From Mesocricetibacter intestinalis (lineage in GTDB: Bacteria > Pseudomonadota > Gammaproteobacteria > Enterobacterales > Pasteurellaceae), in contig NZ_SNYQ01000003.1 of NCBI RefSeq assembly GCF_004363295.1, positions 124,001 through 188,000 on the forward strand: a stretch of 64,000 nucleotides of DNA, written 5' to 3'. Shown piece by piece: positions 13,106 to 20,969 of this stretch (its first letter is position 1; each line of letters begins with the position of its first letter). Under the pieces are notes generated by a model. It was not told the DNA's origin, searched no databases, and saw only the letters and a program-made list of their open reading frames with translations. Made by a program: the position numbers and the translations under genes.

Positions 13106-13158
13106 TATGGGCTCTCCTCAATAGTTGCTAAAACGGCCCCCTGCCGTTTATTGAGGAG
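13103..13158 (-). promoter_or_regulatory. Leader hairpin hiding the NTF2-like ribosome site
   Basis: On the minus-strand RNA the bases 13158-13149 (CTCCTCAATA) pair exactly with 13123-13114 (TATTGAGGAG), which contains the GAGGAG ribosome site. An inner stem AACGG... (13132-13136 with 13144-13148) with a seven-base loop extends the structure. The start codon is 13105-13103. There is no T-run, so this looks like translational control rather than termination. Confidence 0.65.
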
Positions 13159-13174
13159 CATTTTAGGAAGAATT

Positions 13175-13193
13175 ATGATATAAATAAAATCAT
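13175..13193. promoter_or_regulatory. Candidate LysR operator
   Basis: Interrupted palindrome ATGAT-N9-ATCAT in the divergent intergenic region, about 24 bases before the LysR start. It fits the loose T-N11-A style of LysR-family sites. Assignment is by position and symmetry only. Confidence 0.4.
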
Positions 13194-13216
13194 CATTTTA
13201 TATATCTATTATTAAT

Positions 13217-14122
13217 ATGAATAATATCAACCAACTGGATCTTAATCTGTTAAAAGCCCTGAATGCCTTACTGGAGGAACGCAGCGTTACCAAAGCTGCC
13301 AAGCGGCTTGCTCTCACTCAGCCGGCGGTCAGCTCAATGTTAAATCGTCTGCGCCATCGCTTTGAGGATCCGCTATTTATTCGAGCGGCGCACGGTATTA
13401 TTCCTACGGAACGCGCCTTGGCCCTTGCGGAACCGGTTAAACGGATTCTGTGTGAAATTGATGCCTTGGTACAAAAGCCCGATTTTGTTCCCGCCGAATT
13501 AAACATGAGCCTACGTATTGCCGCCACCGATAACGGTTTTAATCATATTTTGCCCGCCTTTAGCCATAGGCTGCGTCAAATTGCGCCGAATATTAGGCTG
13601 GCGACCTTTTCTATCCAAGGGCGCCCAATTGAAGCCATGCTGGAAAAGGGAGAATTAGATCTTATTATCTGCTCGGATTTAGCCTTACCGCCAAATGTTC
13701 GCTATCGTAAGCTCTATAACGAACATTATGTATGTCTTATGCGCACCCATCATCCTATTGCCGATAAGCCTCTGGATTTAACCAGCTTTTGCGCTCAACA
13801 GCATATTTTGGTTTCTTACAGCGGCGGGCGCTTTGACGGAGCGACGGATAAAGCCTTGGCGGCAATGGGACATCGGCGTAACGTAGCCATATCGCTGAAT
13901 AATTTTCTGCTGCTACCCGAACTGCTGCGCCAAAGCGATTATATTGCCGTTGCCCCTCATCATCTGTTACAGCATCAACAGGGAATTATCGCCAAACAAC
14001 CGCCCTTGCCGATTCAGGGATACAGTAAATGCCTCGCCTGGCACGAGCGCACTCATCACAGCCCGGTTTATCGCTGGTTAAGGCAACAAATTATTGATCA
14101 ATTTACAGAAAACCAAGGATAA
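13217..14122 (+). CDS. LysR-family transcriptional regulator
   Basis: Protein of 301 residues. The winged helix-turn-helix is at residues 1-65 (LDLNLLKALNALLEERSVTKAAKRLALTQPAVS, then LRHRFEDPLFIRAAHGIIPTERA), and a periplasmic-binding-like effector domain fills residues 90-295. It is divergently transcribed from the NTF2-like/Old Yellow Enzyme pair and probably controls them and itself; a palindrome lies between. The effector is unknown; the targets hint at electrophilic or redox-active compounds, which is an inference. The gene ends right at an uptake signal at 14122-14130. Confidence 0.92.
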   Translation: MNNINQLDLNLLKALNALLEERSVTKAAKRLALTQPAVSSMLNRLRHRFEDPLFIRAAHGIIPTERALALAEPVKRILCEIDALVQKPDFVPAELNMSLRIAATDNGFNHILPAFSHRLRQIAPNIRLATFSIQGRPIEAMLEKGELDLIICSDLALPPNVRYRKLYNEHYVCLMRTHHPIADKPLDLTSFCAQQHILVSYSGGRFDGATDKALAAMGHRRNVAISLNNFLLLPELLRQSDYIAVAPHHLLQHQQGIIAKQPPLPIQGYSKCLAWHERTHHSPVYRWLRQQIIDQFTENQG

Positions 14123-14130
14123 AGTGCGGT
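14122..14130 (+). repeat. DNA uptake signal sequence
   Basis: AAGTGCGGT followed by CTGTTT, overlapping the last base of the LysR stop codon, between convergent genes. Confidence 0.85.
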
Positions 14131-14163
14131 CTGTTTCATCAGTGTTTTTTATGCGCTCAGCAC

Positions 14164-15003
14164 TTATAAATCCACCCTTTTACCGACATCCTTAAGTTTG
14201 GCGTATTGTTCAATCAGTTTCGGGCTGTCGTCCAAACCGGTGGCGAATGTCCATAAATAGGTCATTACCGCATAAATATGTCCGGCGTTTAATTGGCTAT
14301 TATGGGTCATCATACTAATGGCAATGGCGAATAATATTGCCATTGCACTACCAATATAAATAAAATTTAATGCTTCCCGATTGGAAATATAAATTCTTAA
14401 TTTTGCCATTAATTGGTAATGTTTATTTAATTGATAAGCTTTTGCCGAACCGATAAATCCTACTTCTTTTTCCAATCTATTATTTAATTTTAAATATAAG
14501 TAATCGATTTTTCTGACAAATCTGGGAATAAAAAAAGCAAAAATAAATAAAATAACGCTACAAGCAATACCTAGCCAAAATTCAATCAATAATAACATTA
14601 TTACCGAGCCGACAATGGAAACCAATGAGGTGATAAATATCGGTAAATGGGTTTCAAAAAAATCGACGAACTCTCGTGAAAGGGCCACTCTTGCACTAAT
14701 GGAAGAATGGGATTTCCCCTGTTTTCGCTGATTTAAAATCACCGGCACGGCAAGCGCCGAGTAAATTCGAGCAAAAGTTTGTGTATCCACTTTTCGCCGT
14801 AACCCGCCGATTAACCAAAATACCAACACAATCACCGCATAGCTAAGGGCTTGTATCAGTTCCCCCTTCATCATTGCATTGATGGAAAAACCGGCAAAAA
14901 CGGGATAGGTTAAAAAGAGTAGGTTTTCAACCGCCACCAAGGAAAAAGTAATCATTAATTTACGATGATAATCTAACGCAATTTTTTTAAGGCTATGCCA
15001 CAT
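14164..15003 (-). CDS. ABC transporter six-transmembrane domain protein without an ATPase
   Basis: Membrane protein of 279 residues matching the type I exporter membrane domain: hydrophobic segments at about 17-37, 52-70, 125-150, 152-175 and 225-245, with a basic coupling-helix-like stretch between. There is no Walker A, signature or Walker B motif and no ATPase gene next to it. A family of stand-alone six-TM ABC membrane domains exists and this protein resembles it. The gene is clearly more AT-rich than its neighbours. It is divergent from a frameshifted MerR regulator, and its promoter has a MerR-type 19-base spacer. Transport of a toxic compound is an inference. Confidence 0.7.
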   Translation of the reverse strand: MWHSLKKIALDYHRKLMITFSLVAVENLLFLTYPVFAGFSINAMMKGELIQALSYAVIVLVFWLIGGLRRKVDTQTFARIYSALAVPVILNQRKQGKSHSSISARVALSREFVDFFETHLPIFITSLVSIVGSVIMLLLIEFWLGIACSVILFIFAFFIPRFVRKIDYLYLKLNNRLEKEVGFIGSAKAYQLNKHYQLMAKLRIYISNREALNFIYIGSAMAILFAIAISMMTHNSQLNAGHIYAVMTYLWTFATGLDDSPKLIEQYAKLKDVGKRVDL

Positions 15004-15044
15004 TTTTTACACCTAAAATCAAGGTTTCTCATTGAAAGAACGCC

Positions 15045-15075
15045 AGTATAAAGGTTAAACTTGGTTTAAGGTCAA
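15045..15075 (-). promoter_or_regulatory. MerR-type promoter with 19-base spacer
   Basis: On the minus strand: -35 TTGACC (15075-15070), a 19-base spacer and -10 TATACT (15050-15045). The spacer contains the dyad TTAAAC-CAA-GTTTAA. Overlong spacers of 19-20 bases with a central dyad are the hallmark of promoters that MerR proteins activate by twisting DNA. It drives the ABC membrane-domain gene. Confidence 0.75.
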
Positions 15076-15103
15076 GTCTTCTCTATGGGTAATCAAGCTA
15101 AAA

Positions 15104-15860
15104 ATGAAAGCCTTATTCAAATTAGATCAAGTCGCTAAATTATTAAATATTCCCACCTCCACTTTACGTTACTGGGATAAACAGGGATTAATTCGATTTG
15201 AACGCAACCGCCAGAATCAATATCGTCAAATTTCACTGCATAATTTATGCCAATATTATCGATGTCATAGAATTTCGGGAAATGGATATTGCCGTAGAAC
15301 AGGTTAAACAGATTTATAAGATGGACGAAAGCGCATTACTGGCGCTATTAACCGAAAATAAACATAAACTCGGCGAGCAAATTAAACAAATAAAACAAAG
15401 CTTGAAAAAAATAGAATTAAAGCAGCGCGCATTAGAAAGAATTATGCAGCTGAAATCGCAGCCGCTATGCGTCGAATATAAGCAGCTTCCCGCCATTTAT
15501 GCGGTGGATCTTTATCAGGCTGAAGATGTTAAACAATCTATCACGCCCTTTCAATCGGCGGATCTGTTTTTGCCGGAAAAACCGGAAGATTGCCAATTCG
15601 GTATGTTCCTCCCCAATAAAACGGGAAAACTGTTACGTCCGGCGGATTCTGAAGCGAGATTATATTTAACCGGTTTATTGACCTGGAATCACTACAGTAA
15701 TCAGCATAATTTAGTACAGTTATTCGATGAATGTAAGGCCATGGGCTATCGGCCCTGTTATGCCGTTAGTAACTTTCTTGCCTTTGCCGCCGACAGCCGC
15801 CGGGGAACGCAGGATTATGCCGAAGTCTGGATTGCGGCGGAGCAGGAAAACCAAGATTAA
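15104..15860 (+). pseudogene. MerR-family regulator split by a +1 frameshift
   Basis: The first frame (15104-15307) encodes the MerR winged helix: FKLDQVAKLLNIPTSTLRYWDKQGLIRFERN, up to about SLHNLC. The continuation is in the next frame and ends at 15860: NIIDVIEFREMDIAVEQVKQIYKMDE, a coiled dimer helix, then an effector domain resembling the GyrI-like/BmrR type (LPAIYAVDLYQ, CQFGMFLP, YAEVWIAAEQE). Dropping one C of the CC at 15250-15251 joins the two frames with good sense, giving about 250 residues. Either a real inactivating mutation or a sequence error. It faces the ABC membrane-domain gene, whose promoter has MerR-type geometry, so it was probably its activator. Confidence 0.8.
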
Positions 15861-15886
15861 CCCTCTCTCTAAGTATGCGCCCCCCT

Positions 15887-15911
15887 TTCCGTTCCGTTCC
15901 GTTCCGTTCCG
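15887..15911. repeat. Five tandem copies of TTCCG
   Basis: Exact pentanucleotide array just after the MerR remnant, preceded by a run of C. It lies outside any convincing reading frame. Confidence 0.9.
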
Positions 15912-15965
15912 CATAGCAAAGATAATCTCCCTCGTTCGAAGCTAATTTTAATTGGCGCTATTTGT

Positions 15966-15998
15966 AAAAAAATCCTTACTTTTTGCAAAAGTAAGGAT
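15966..15998 (-). terminator. serA terminator
   Basis: Perfect 12-base stem ATCCTTACTTTT/AAAAGTAAGGAT with a three-base loop; on the minus strand seven T follow. It closes the rpiA-serA transcript, and the symmetric stem could also stop read-through from the MerR side. Confidence 0.85.
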
Positions 15999-16053
15999 CT
16001 GATTGAGAGCTAAGTGCGGCTTTAGACGAGGATTAAAAACTAAAGAAATTTCA

Positions 16054-16062
16054 ACCGCACTT
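16054..16062 (-). repeat. DNA uptake signal sequence
   Basis: ACCGCACTT (minus-strand AAGTGCGGT) just after serA, with a near copy AAGTGCGGC at 16012 in inverted orientation. Confidence 0.85.
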
Positions 16063-16076
16063 TTCTATTTTTACCC

Positions 16077-17309
16077 TTAATAAAGAATACGCGTACGAAT
16101 CGTACCTTCGATTTCTTTTAGTCTATGTAACAGAGAGTGTGCATCTTCCGTTTCCACATCGATAACCACATAACCGATTTGCGGATCTGTCTGTAGGTAT
16201 TGTGCGGCGATATTAATATTTTCATCCACAAAAACCTGGTTGATTTTATTCAATATCCCCGGGCGATTAGCATGGATATGCAGCAGACGTTTGGTTCCAT
16301 GATGTTCCGGTAAGGAAACTTCCGGAAAGTTGACCGCCGATAAAGTGGAGCCGTTATCGGAATATTTCACGAATTTGCTTGCCACTTCGGTGCCGATATT
16401 TTCCTGTGCTTCCGATGTGGAACCGCCGATATGAGGGGTAAGAATAACGTTATCAAATTTGCGCAGCGGCGATTCGAATACTTCGCCGGCCGATGCCGGT
16501 TCCTGTGGAAATACGTCAATGGCGGCACCGCGAATTTTGCCGCTTTCCAATGCTTGCGCCAGTGCATCAATGTCCACTACGGTACCCCGTGCGGCATTAA
16601 TAAAGATGCAGTCTTGCTTCAGCTGGGCAATACGTTCCGCATTAATCATATTTTTGGTCGAGGCATTTTCCGGTACGTGCAACGAGATAATATCGCAGCT
16701 GGAAAGCAATTCCTGCAATGAACCGAGCTGTTGTGCGTTACCTAACGGCAATTTGGTTTCGATATCGTAGAAATAAACATTCATGCCCAGAGATTCGGCA
16801 ATAATACTTAACTGGGAGCCGATATGACCATAGCCGATAATACCCAGTTTTTTACCACGCACTTCATGAGAACCTACGGCGGATTTATTCCATTCGCCGC
16901 GGTGAACCTGTGCATTCGCTTTCGGAATATTGCGCATTAATAACAGAATTTCGCCTAAAACTAATTCGGCAACGGAACGGGTATTGGAAAATGGTGCGTT
17001 AAATACGGGGATACCGAGTTTTTCCGCAGCGATTAAATCCACCTGATTGGTGCCGATACAAAAGCAACCCACGGCAATAAGTTTATGTGCATGCTCAAGC
17101 ACATCGGCGGTTAAATTGGTACGAGAGCGCAGACCGATAAAATGCGCATCTTTAATCGCTTCCTTTAACTCTTCCGGTTCCAGCGCTTTTTTATGATATT
17201 CAATATTAGTGTAGCCCGCCGCATGCAGGGTATCCAATGCGCTCTGATGCACCCCTTCCAGTAACAGGAACTTTATTTTTGATTTATCGAGAGAGACTTT
17301 AGCTGTCAT
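16077..17309 (-). CDS. serA: D-3-phosphoglycerate dehydrogenase
   Basis: First step of serine synthesis: oxidises 3-phosphoglycerate to phosphohydroxypyruvate with NAD+. Length 410 residues, as in E. coli. The Rossmann motif is KLGIIGYGHIGSQ (about 155-167), catalytic Arg in INAARGTVVD (about 240), Glu in DVFPQEP (about 269) and the active-site His in LTPHIGGST (about 292). A C-terminal ACT domain (about 335-410, LLHIHANRPGILNKIN) would give feedback inhibition by serine. The gene lies 32 bases behind rpiA on the same strand, probably in one operon under a PurR-like operator. Confidence 0.97.
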   Translation of the reverse strand: MTAKVSLDKSKIKFLLLEGVHQSALDTLHAAGYTNIEYHKKALEPEELKEAIKDAHFIGLRSRTNLTADVLEHAHKLIAVGCFCIGTNQVDLIAAEKLGIPVFNAPFSNTRSVAELVLGEILLLMRNIPKANAQVHRGEWNKSAVGSHEVRGKKLGIIGYGHIGSQLSIIAESLGMNVYFYDIETKLPLGNAQQLGSLQELLSSCDIISLHVPENASTKNMINAERIAQLKQDCIFINAARGTVVDIDALAQALESGKIRGAAIDVFPQEPASAGEVFESPLRKFDNVILTPHIGGSTSEAQENIGTEVASKFVKYSDNGSTLSAVNFPEVSLPEHHGTKRLLHIHANRPGILNKINQVFVDENINIAAQYLQTDPQIGYVVIDVETEDAHSLLHRLKEIEGTIRTRILY

Positions 17310-17341
17310 ATTTGCCTTCCTTAATTAATTATTTTTTATTA

Positions 17342-18001
17342 TCAGCGGATAATTTTAGTTCCCTCTGCCGTACCTACAACTACTGTTGCGGCAGAATTCA
17401 GGGCGAAGATACCGTTAGTTACGATACCGGCAATATTATTTAAATTTTTTTCCATTTCTACCGGATTCATAATCTTAAAATTATGTACGTCTAAAATAAT
17501 ATTACCGTTATCCGTTACTACGTTTTCACGCCATTCCGGCGAACCGCCAAGCGCCACCAGTTTACGAGCCACTTGGGAGCGTGCCATCGGAATGACTTCC
17601 ACCGGCAGCGGGAAGGTTGAGCCCAATACATCGACTAATTTGCTTTCATCAACAATACAGATGAAATTTTTTGCCAACGAAGCTACGATTTTCTCACGGG
17701 TTAGTGCCGCCCCGCCGCCTTTAATCATCATTTTCTGCGGATTAATTTCATCGGCGCCATCAACATAAATATCCAGTCCCGAAACATCATTGGCGCTGAA
17801 TACTTCGATCCCCTGCCGAACCAGTAACTGCTCCGAGGCTTTTGAAGCGGCCACGGCACCTTTAATCTGATGGCGCAGGCTACCCAGGGCTTCAATAAAG
17901 CAATTCACCGTGGAACCGCTCCCTACGCCGACGATAGTATCAGGTTTAACAAATTGTAATGCCGCTTGAGCGGCCGCTTTTTTCATTTCGAGCTGATTCA
18001 T
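17342..18001 (-). CDS. rpiA: Ribose-5-phosphate isomerase A
   Basis: Interconverts ribose 5-phosphate and ribulose 5-phosphate in the pentose phosphate pathway. 219 residues, same as E. coli RpiA. Conserved stretches: [16 protein letters not shown] (about 25-40), [36 protein letters not shown] (about 73-108) with the catalytic Asp and Glu region, and LPVEVIPMA. An AAGGA lies before the ATG. The promoter carries a near-consensus PurR operator (18021-18036). Product and the downstream serA product both feed purine synthesis through PRPP and serine/glycine. Confidence 0.97.
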   Translation of the reverse strand: MNQLEMKKAAAQAALQFVKPDTIVGVGSGSTVNCFIEALGSLRHQIKGAVAASKASEQLLVRQGIEVFSANDVSGLDIYVDGADEINPQKMMIKGGGAALTREKIVASLAKNFICIVDESKLVDVLGSTFPLPVEVIPMARSQVARKLVALGGSPEWRENVVTDNGNIILDVHNFKIMNPVEMEKNLNNIAGIVTNGIFALNSAATVVVGTAEGTKIIR

Positions 18002-18020
18002 TTAGGCTGTCCTTTTAGTT

Positions 18021-18036
18021 AGGAAAACGTTTGCGT
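18021..18036. promoter_or_regulatory. PurR-like operator
   Basis: Read on the minus strand the site is ACGCAAACGTTTTCCT, matching 14 of 16 positions of the PurR consensus palindrome ACGCAAACGTTTGCGT. It starts a few bases downstream of the rpiA -10 hexamer, over the expected transcription start. Confidence 0.7.
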
Positions 18037-18040
18037 AATT

Positions 18041-18069
18041 ACTTTAATACCAATTCTTTATATAAACAA
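18041..18069 (-). promoter_or_regulatory. rpiA-serA promoter
   Basis: On the minus strand: -35 TTGTTT (18069-18064), 17-base spacer, -10 TAAAGT (18046-18041). Both hexamers are fair matches and the operator overlaps the start. Confidence 0.55.
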
Positions 18070-18088
18070 GCCCCGTACAGAAAATATC

Positions 18089-18106
18089 TCGCCCGTTCTC
18101 AGGCGA
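18089..18106 (-). terminator. hemW terminator
   Basis: Five-base stem TCGCC/GGCGA with an eight-base loop after hemW, followed on the minus strand by GATATTTT. Weak but well placed. Confidence 0.45.
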
Positions 18107-18135
18107 ATATCCCTTGAAGAGCGACGGAAATTTAA

Positions 18136-19296
18136 CTAGTCATCGGTTAAAAACAGTTCAAGCAGTTCGTTCAAAAATAATTTTCCCCGTTCGGTAACCT
18201 GCCAGCTATCATCGCTAGTCGTAATATAATTCAGTGCTTCCGCCCGTTTCATTTGCGCCGCCACCTCATGCGAAGATAATCCGGTCAGCTTTTCGAAATC
18301 CGACTTCGCCACAGGTTCCAATAAACGAAAACGATTCATAAAAAATTCAAAAGAGCGGTCCTTTTCGGCCACCTTTTTTTCTTCATATAAATATTCGCCG
18401 CGCAAATAACCTTTGGGGTGTTTAGTCTTGGAATAGCGAAGAATATCTCCCTCGCGGAAGGTTAATTTGCCGTGCGCGCCGCAACCAATCGCCAAGTAAT
18501 CGCCGAAACGCCAATAATTCAGGTTATGTGCGCACTGGTAACCGGGTTTGGCATAAGCGGAGGTTTCATATTGCTCATAACCGGCATTTTGCAGCAAGCG
18601 ATGCCCCTGCTCGAAAATATCCCACAATTGGTCTTCATCGGGCAATCGAGGCGGGCGATAAGCAAACAGGGTGTTCGGCTCTATGGTGAGCTGATACCAG
18701 GATAAATGCGGCGGTGCCAATTCAATTGCGCGCTCTAAATCCGCCAGCGCCTGTTCGCAGGTTTGATCGGGCAGGCCGTGCATTAAATCAAGGTTAAAAC
18801 TGCGTAGGCCGGAAACTTTGGCAAAACCGACCGCTCTTTCCGCTTCCGCTCCGTTGTGGATTCGGCCCAAAGCTTTCAATTTTTGCTCGGAAAAGCTTTG
18901 AATCCCCATAGAAATACGATTTACACCGGCCTCAACGTAGCCTTGAAAGCGTTCCGCTTCCGCCGTTCCGGGGTTGGCTTCAAGGGTAATTTCTATTCCC
19001 TCGGAAAAAGGGATCTGAGCGCGAATCCCCTTGAGCAGCGACTCAATACTTTGCGCTGAGAATAAACTCGGCGTACCGCCGCCGATAAAAATAGAATGTA
19101 ACGGCCGTTCCTCTACAGTCTGTCGGTAACGCTGCAGATCCGCCGCCAAATCCGCTAATAGATGCCGAATATAATCCCCTTCCGGAATAATTCCCTTCTG
19201 TGCATGGGAGTTGAAATCGCAATAGGGGCATTTCTGCACGCACCAGGGAATATGAATATACAGACTCAGCGGCGGTAACATTAACTGATTAAGCAT
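18136..19296 (-). CDS. hemW: HemW, radical SAM heme chaperone
   Basis: Protein of 386 residues, formerly annotated as oxygen-independent coproporphyrinogen oxidase. The 4Fe-4S radical SAM motif is CVQKCPYCDF (near residue 19), lacking the extra upstream residues of true HemN, and the GGGTPSLF motif near 73 follows. The C-terminal HemN-type domain is present (FEFFMNRFRLLEPVAKSDFEKLTG). HemW is thought to bind heme and insert it into respiratory proteins. It overlaps the rdgB context closely: only three bases separate the rdgB stop from the hemW start, the same rdgB-hemW arrangement as in E. coli. Confidence 0.95.
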   Translation of the reverse strand: MLNQLMLPPLSLYIHIPWCVQKCPYCDFNSHAQKGIIPEGDYIRHLLADLAADLQRYRQTVEERPLHSIFIGGGTPSLFSAQSIESLLKGIRAQIPFSEGIEITLEANPGTAEAERFQGYVEAGVNRISMGIQSFSEQKLKALGRIHNGAEAERAVGFAKVSGLRSFNLDLMHGLPDQTCEQALADLERAIELAPPHLSWYQLTIEPNTLFAYRPPRLPDEDQLWDIFEQGHRLLQNAGYEQYETSAYAKPGYQCAHNLNYWRFGDYLAIGCGAHGKLTFREGDILRYSKTKHPKGYLRGEYLYEEKKVAEKDRSFEFFMNRFRLLEPVAKSDFEKLTGLSSHEVAAQMKRAEALNYITTSDDSWQVTERGKLFLNELLELFLTDD

Positions 19297-19299
19297 TTC

Positions 19300-19902
19300 T
19301 TAGTCGGTAACCAATTTGTGTTTTAGCACCGCTAACGCATTGGCGCGATGAGAAATTTTTTTCTTTGCGGCGGTTTCCAGCTCGGCAAAGGTGCAGCCTT
19401 GTTGCGGACTGAAAAACAGGCTATCGTAACCAAATCCGTTTTCGCCTCTTTCTTCAAATAAAATGCTGCCGGAACATTCGCCCTCGGCAATCAGCGGCGA
19501 AGGATCCTTTTCATGCTGTAACATCACAATACAGCTGACAAATTTGGCCTGTCGCCCTTCAGCAGGAATCCGGGCCATTTCCTGTAATAATTTTGCTCTG
19601 TTGCGGGCATCAGCATGCTCGCCGTCCACACCGGCATAGCGCGCGGAATATAAGCCCGGCTCGCCGCCCAGCGCTTTTACCACTAACCCGCTGTCATCGG
19701 CAATGGCCGGAAGACCGCTGATTTTTGCCGCATGGCGGGCTTTTAAAATGGCATTTTCCACAAAGGTCAGCCCGGTTTCTTCCGGGCTTTCAATTCCCAA
19801 TTCCGTTTGTGCCACCACTTCAAAGCCGAAATCCGCCAATACGTCCGACATTTCTTTTACTTTGCCCTGATTACCGGTGGCAAGTACGATTTTCTGTTTC
19901 AT
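19300..19902 (-). CDS. rdgB: XTP/dITP pyrophosphatase
   Basis: House-cleaning enzyme (Ham1 family) that hydrolyses dITP, XTP and related nucleotides to monophosphates to keep them out of DNA. I place the start at the ATG at 19902 ([18 protein letters not shown], 200 residues), which has AGGA upstream; a longer frame reaches back through the lpxC terminator and is unlikely. Key parts: [10 protein letters not shown] (7-16), [24 protein letters not shown] (about 69-92) and GFGYDSLFF (about 155). hemW follows at once, so they are co-transcribed. Confidence 0.96.
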   Translation of the reverse strand: MKQKIVLATGNQGKVKEMSDVLADFGFEVVAQTELGIESPEETGLTFVENAILKARHAAKISGLPAIADDSGLVVKALGGEPGLYSARYAGVDGEHADARNRAKLLQEMARIPAEGRQAKFVSCIVMLQHEKDPSPLIAEGECSGSILFEERGENGFGYDSLFFSPQQGCTFAELETAAKKKISHRANALAVLKHKLVTD

Positions 19903-19940
19903 TCTTATTTCCTGTGTAAATTTCACTTGGCGCCATATAC

Positions 19941-19981
19941 AAAAAATCTGCATGCAAGTATCTCTTGGCAATGCAGATTTT
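19941..19981 (-). terminator. lpxC terminator
   Basis: Eleven-base arms AAAATCTGCAT/ATGCAGATTTT around a 17-base loop; on the minus strand the hairpin ends in TTTTTT. It closes the division and cell wall cluster. Confidence 0.8.
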
Positions 19982-20007
19982 ATCTGGTCCGAACTAACGG
20001 CGGGAGG

Positions 20008-20925
20008 TTAAATTAATACCTGAGCCGGTGATACATAACTTTGCGGAACGCTTTCTTTATCCTCAAAGGTTACAAATTCCCAAGCGCTTTGGTTTTCCAG
20101 CAAGGCGCGTAACAATTTGTTATTCAGACCATGGCCGGACTTATAGGCTTTGAAATCGCCGATAATGTTATAACCGGACATAAATAAATCGCCGATGGCA
20201 TCTAGCATTTTGTGTCGCACAAGTTCGTCTTGGAAGCGTAAACCTTCTTCGTTGAGCACACGATAATTGTCCAGTACGATAGCGTTATCCAGACTACCGC
20301 CCAAAGCCAATCCACGCGACTGTAGATATTCGATATCCTTCATAAAGGCGAAGGTTCTGGCACGACTGATTTGCTGAACAAATTTCTGCGTGGAGAAATC
20401 TAAGCGATAATTACTGAGATTTTTACCGATGGCCGGGTGATCGAAATCAATGGTAAAATCCAGACGGAAACCGTTATAAGGTGATAATTCCGCCCATTTG
20501 TCGCCATCTTCAACCCGAATATTGCGTTTTACCCGAATAAACTTCTTGGCGGCATTTTGCTCTTCAATACCCGCATCCAGTAACAGATATACAAACGGGC
20601 TGGCGCTACCGTCCATAATAGGAATTTCCGGCGCATCCACTTCGATAATAATATTATCGATGCCTAAGCCCGCCAGTGCCGAATTCAAATGTTCTACGGT
20701 GGAAATACGCACGCCTTGGTCATTAACTAATGCGGTACAAAGCATGGTATCCCGTACGGCTTTCGCATCCGCCGTAAAAGAAACCGGCGGGTTAAGATCC
20801 GTACGACAATAAATCACACCGGTATTCGGTGCGGCGGGGCGCAGGTTCAGGGTAACTTTATTACCGCTGTGTAAACCCACGCCTGTAACTTTAATGCTTT
20901 GTTTTAATGTTCTTTGTTTAAGCAT
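20008..20925 (-). CDS. lpxC: UDP-3-O-acyl-N-acetylglucosamine deacetylase
   Basis: Zinc enzyme for the committed step of lipid A synthesis. The start at 20925 ([10 protein letters not shown]) gives 305 residues, the E. coli length; a TTG 12 bases upstream is unlikely. Zinc ligands are visible in [12 protein letters not shown] (H78), and in the [10 protein letters not shown] motif near residue 237 with the second His and Asp. The catalytic His is in [10 protein letters not shown] near 264. The C-terminal tail after the catalytic domain, target of FtsH in E. coli, ends in QVLI here. Last gene of the dcw cluster, before a terminator. Confidence 0.97.
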   Translation of the reverse strand: MLKQRTLKQSIKVTGVGLHSGNKVTLNLRPAAPNTGVIYCRTDLNPPVSFTADAKAVRDTMLCTALVNDQGVRISTVEHLNSALAGLGIDNIIIEVDAPEIPIMDGSASPFVYLLLDAGIEEQNAAKKFIRVKRNIRVEDGDKWAELSPYNGFRLDFTIDFDHPAIGKNLSNYRLDFSTQKFVQQISRARTFAFMKDIEYLQSRGLALGGSLDNAIVLDNYRVLNEEGLRFQDELVRHKMLDAIGDLFMSGYNIIGDFKAYKSGHGLNNKLLRALLENQSAWEFVTFEDKESVPQSYVSPAQVLI

Positions 20926-20969
20926 AGTTTTTCTCAATGTATTACATGAATAACATTTATAAATTCGGA

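Noticed and set aside
15248-15254. Programmed +1 frameshift in the MerR gene
   Set aside because: No slippery codon with an in-frame stop at the shift point; the zero frame continues 18 codons past it to a stop at 15307, unlike known programmed sites.
15720-15914. Minus-strand frame starting in the TTCCG repeat
   Set aside because: Antisense to the effector domain of the MerR remnant, no ribosome site, low-complexity start; a phase-variable gene here is not supported.
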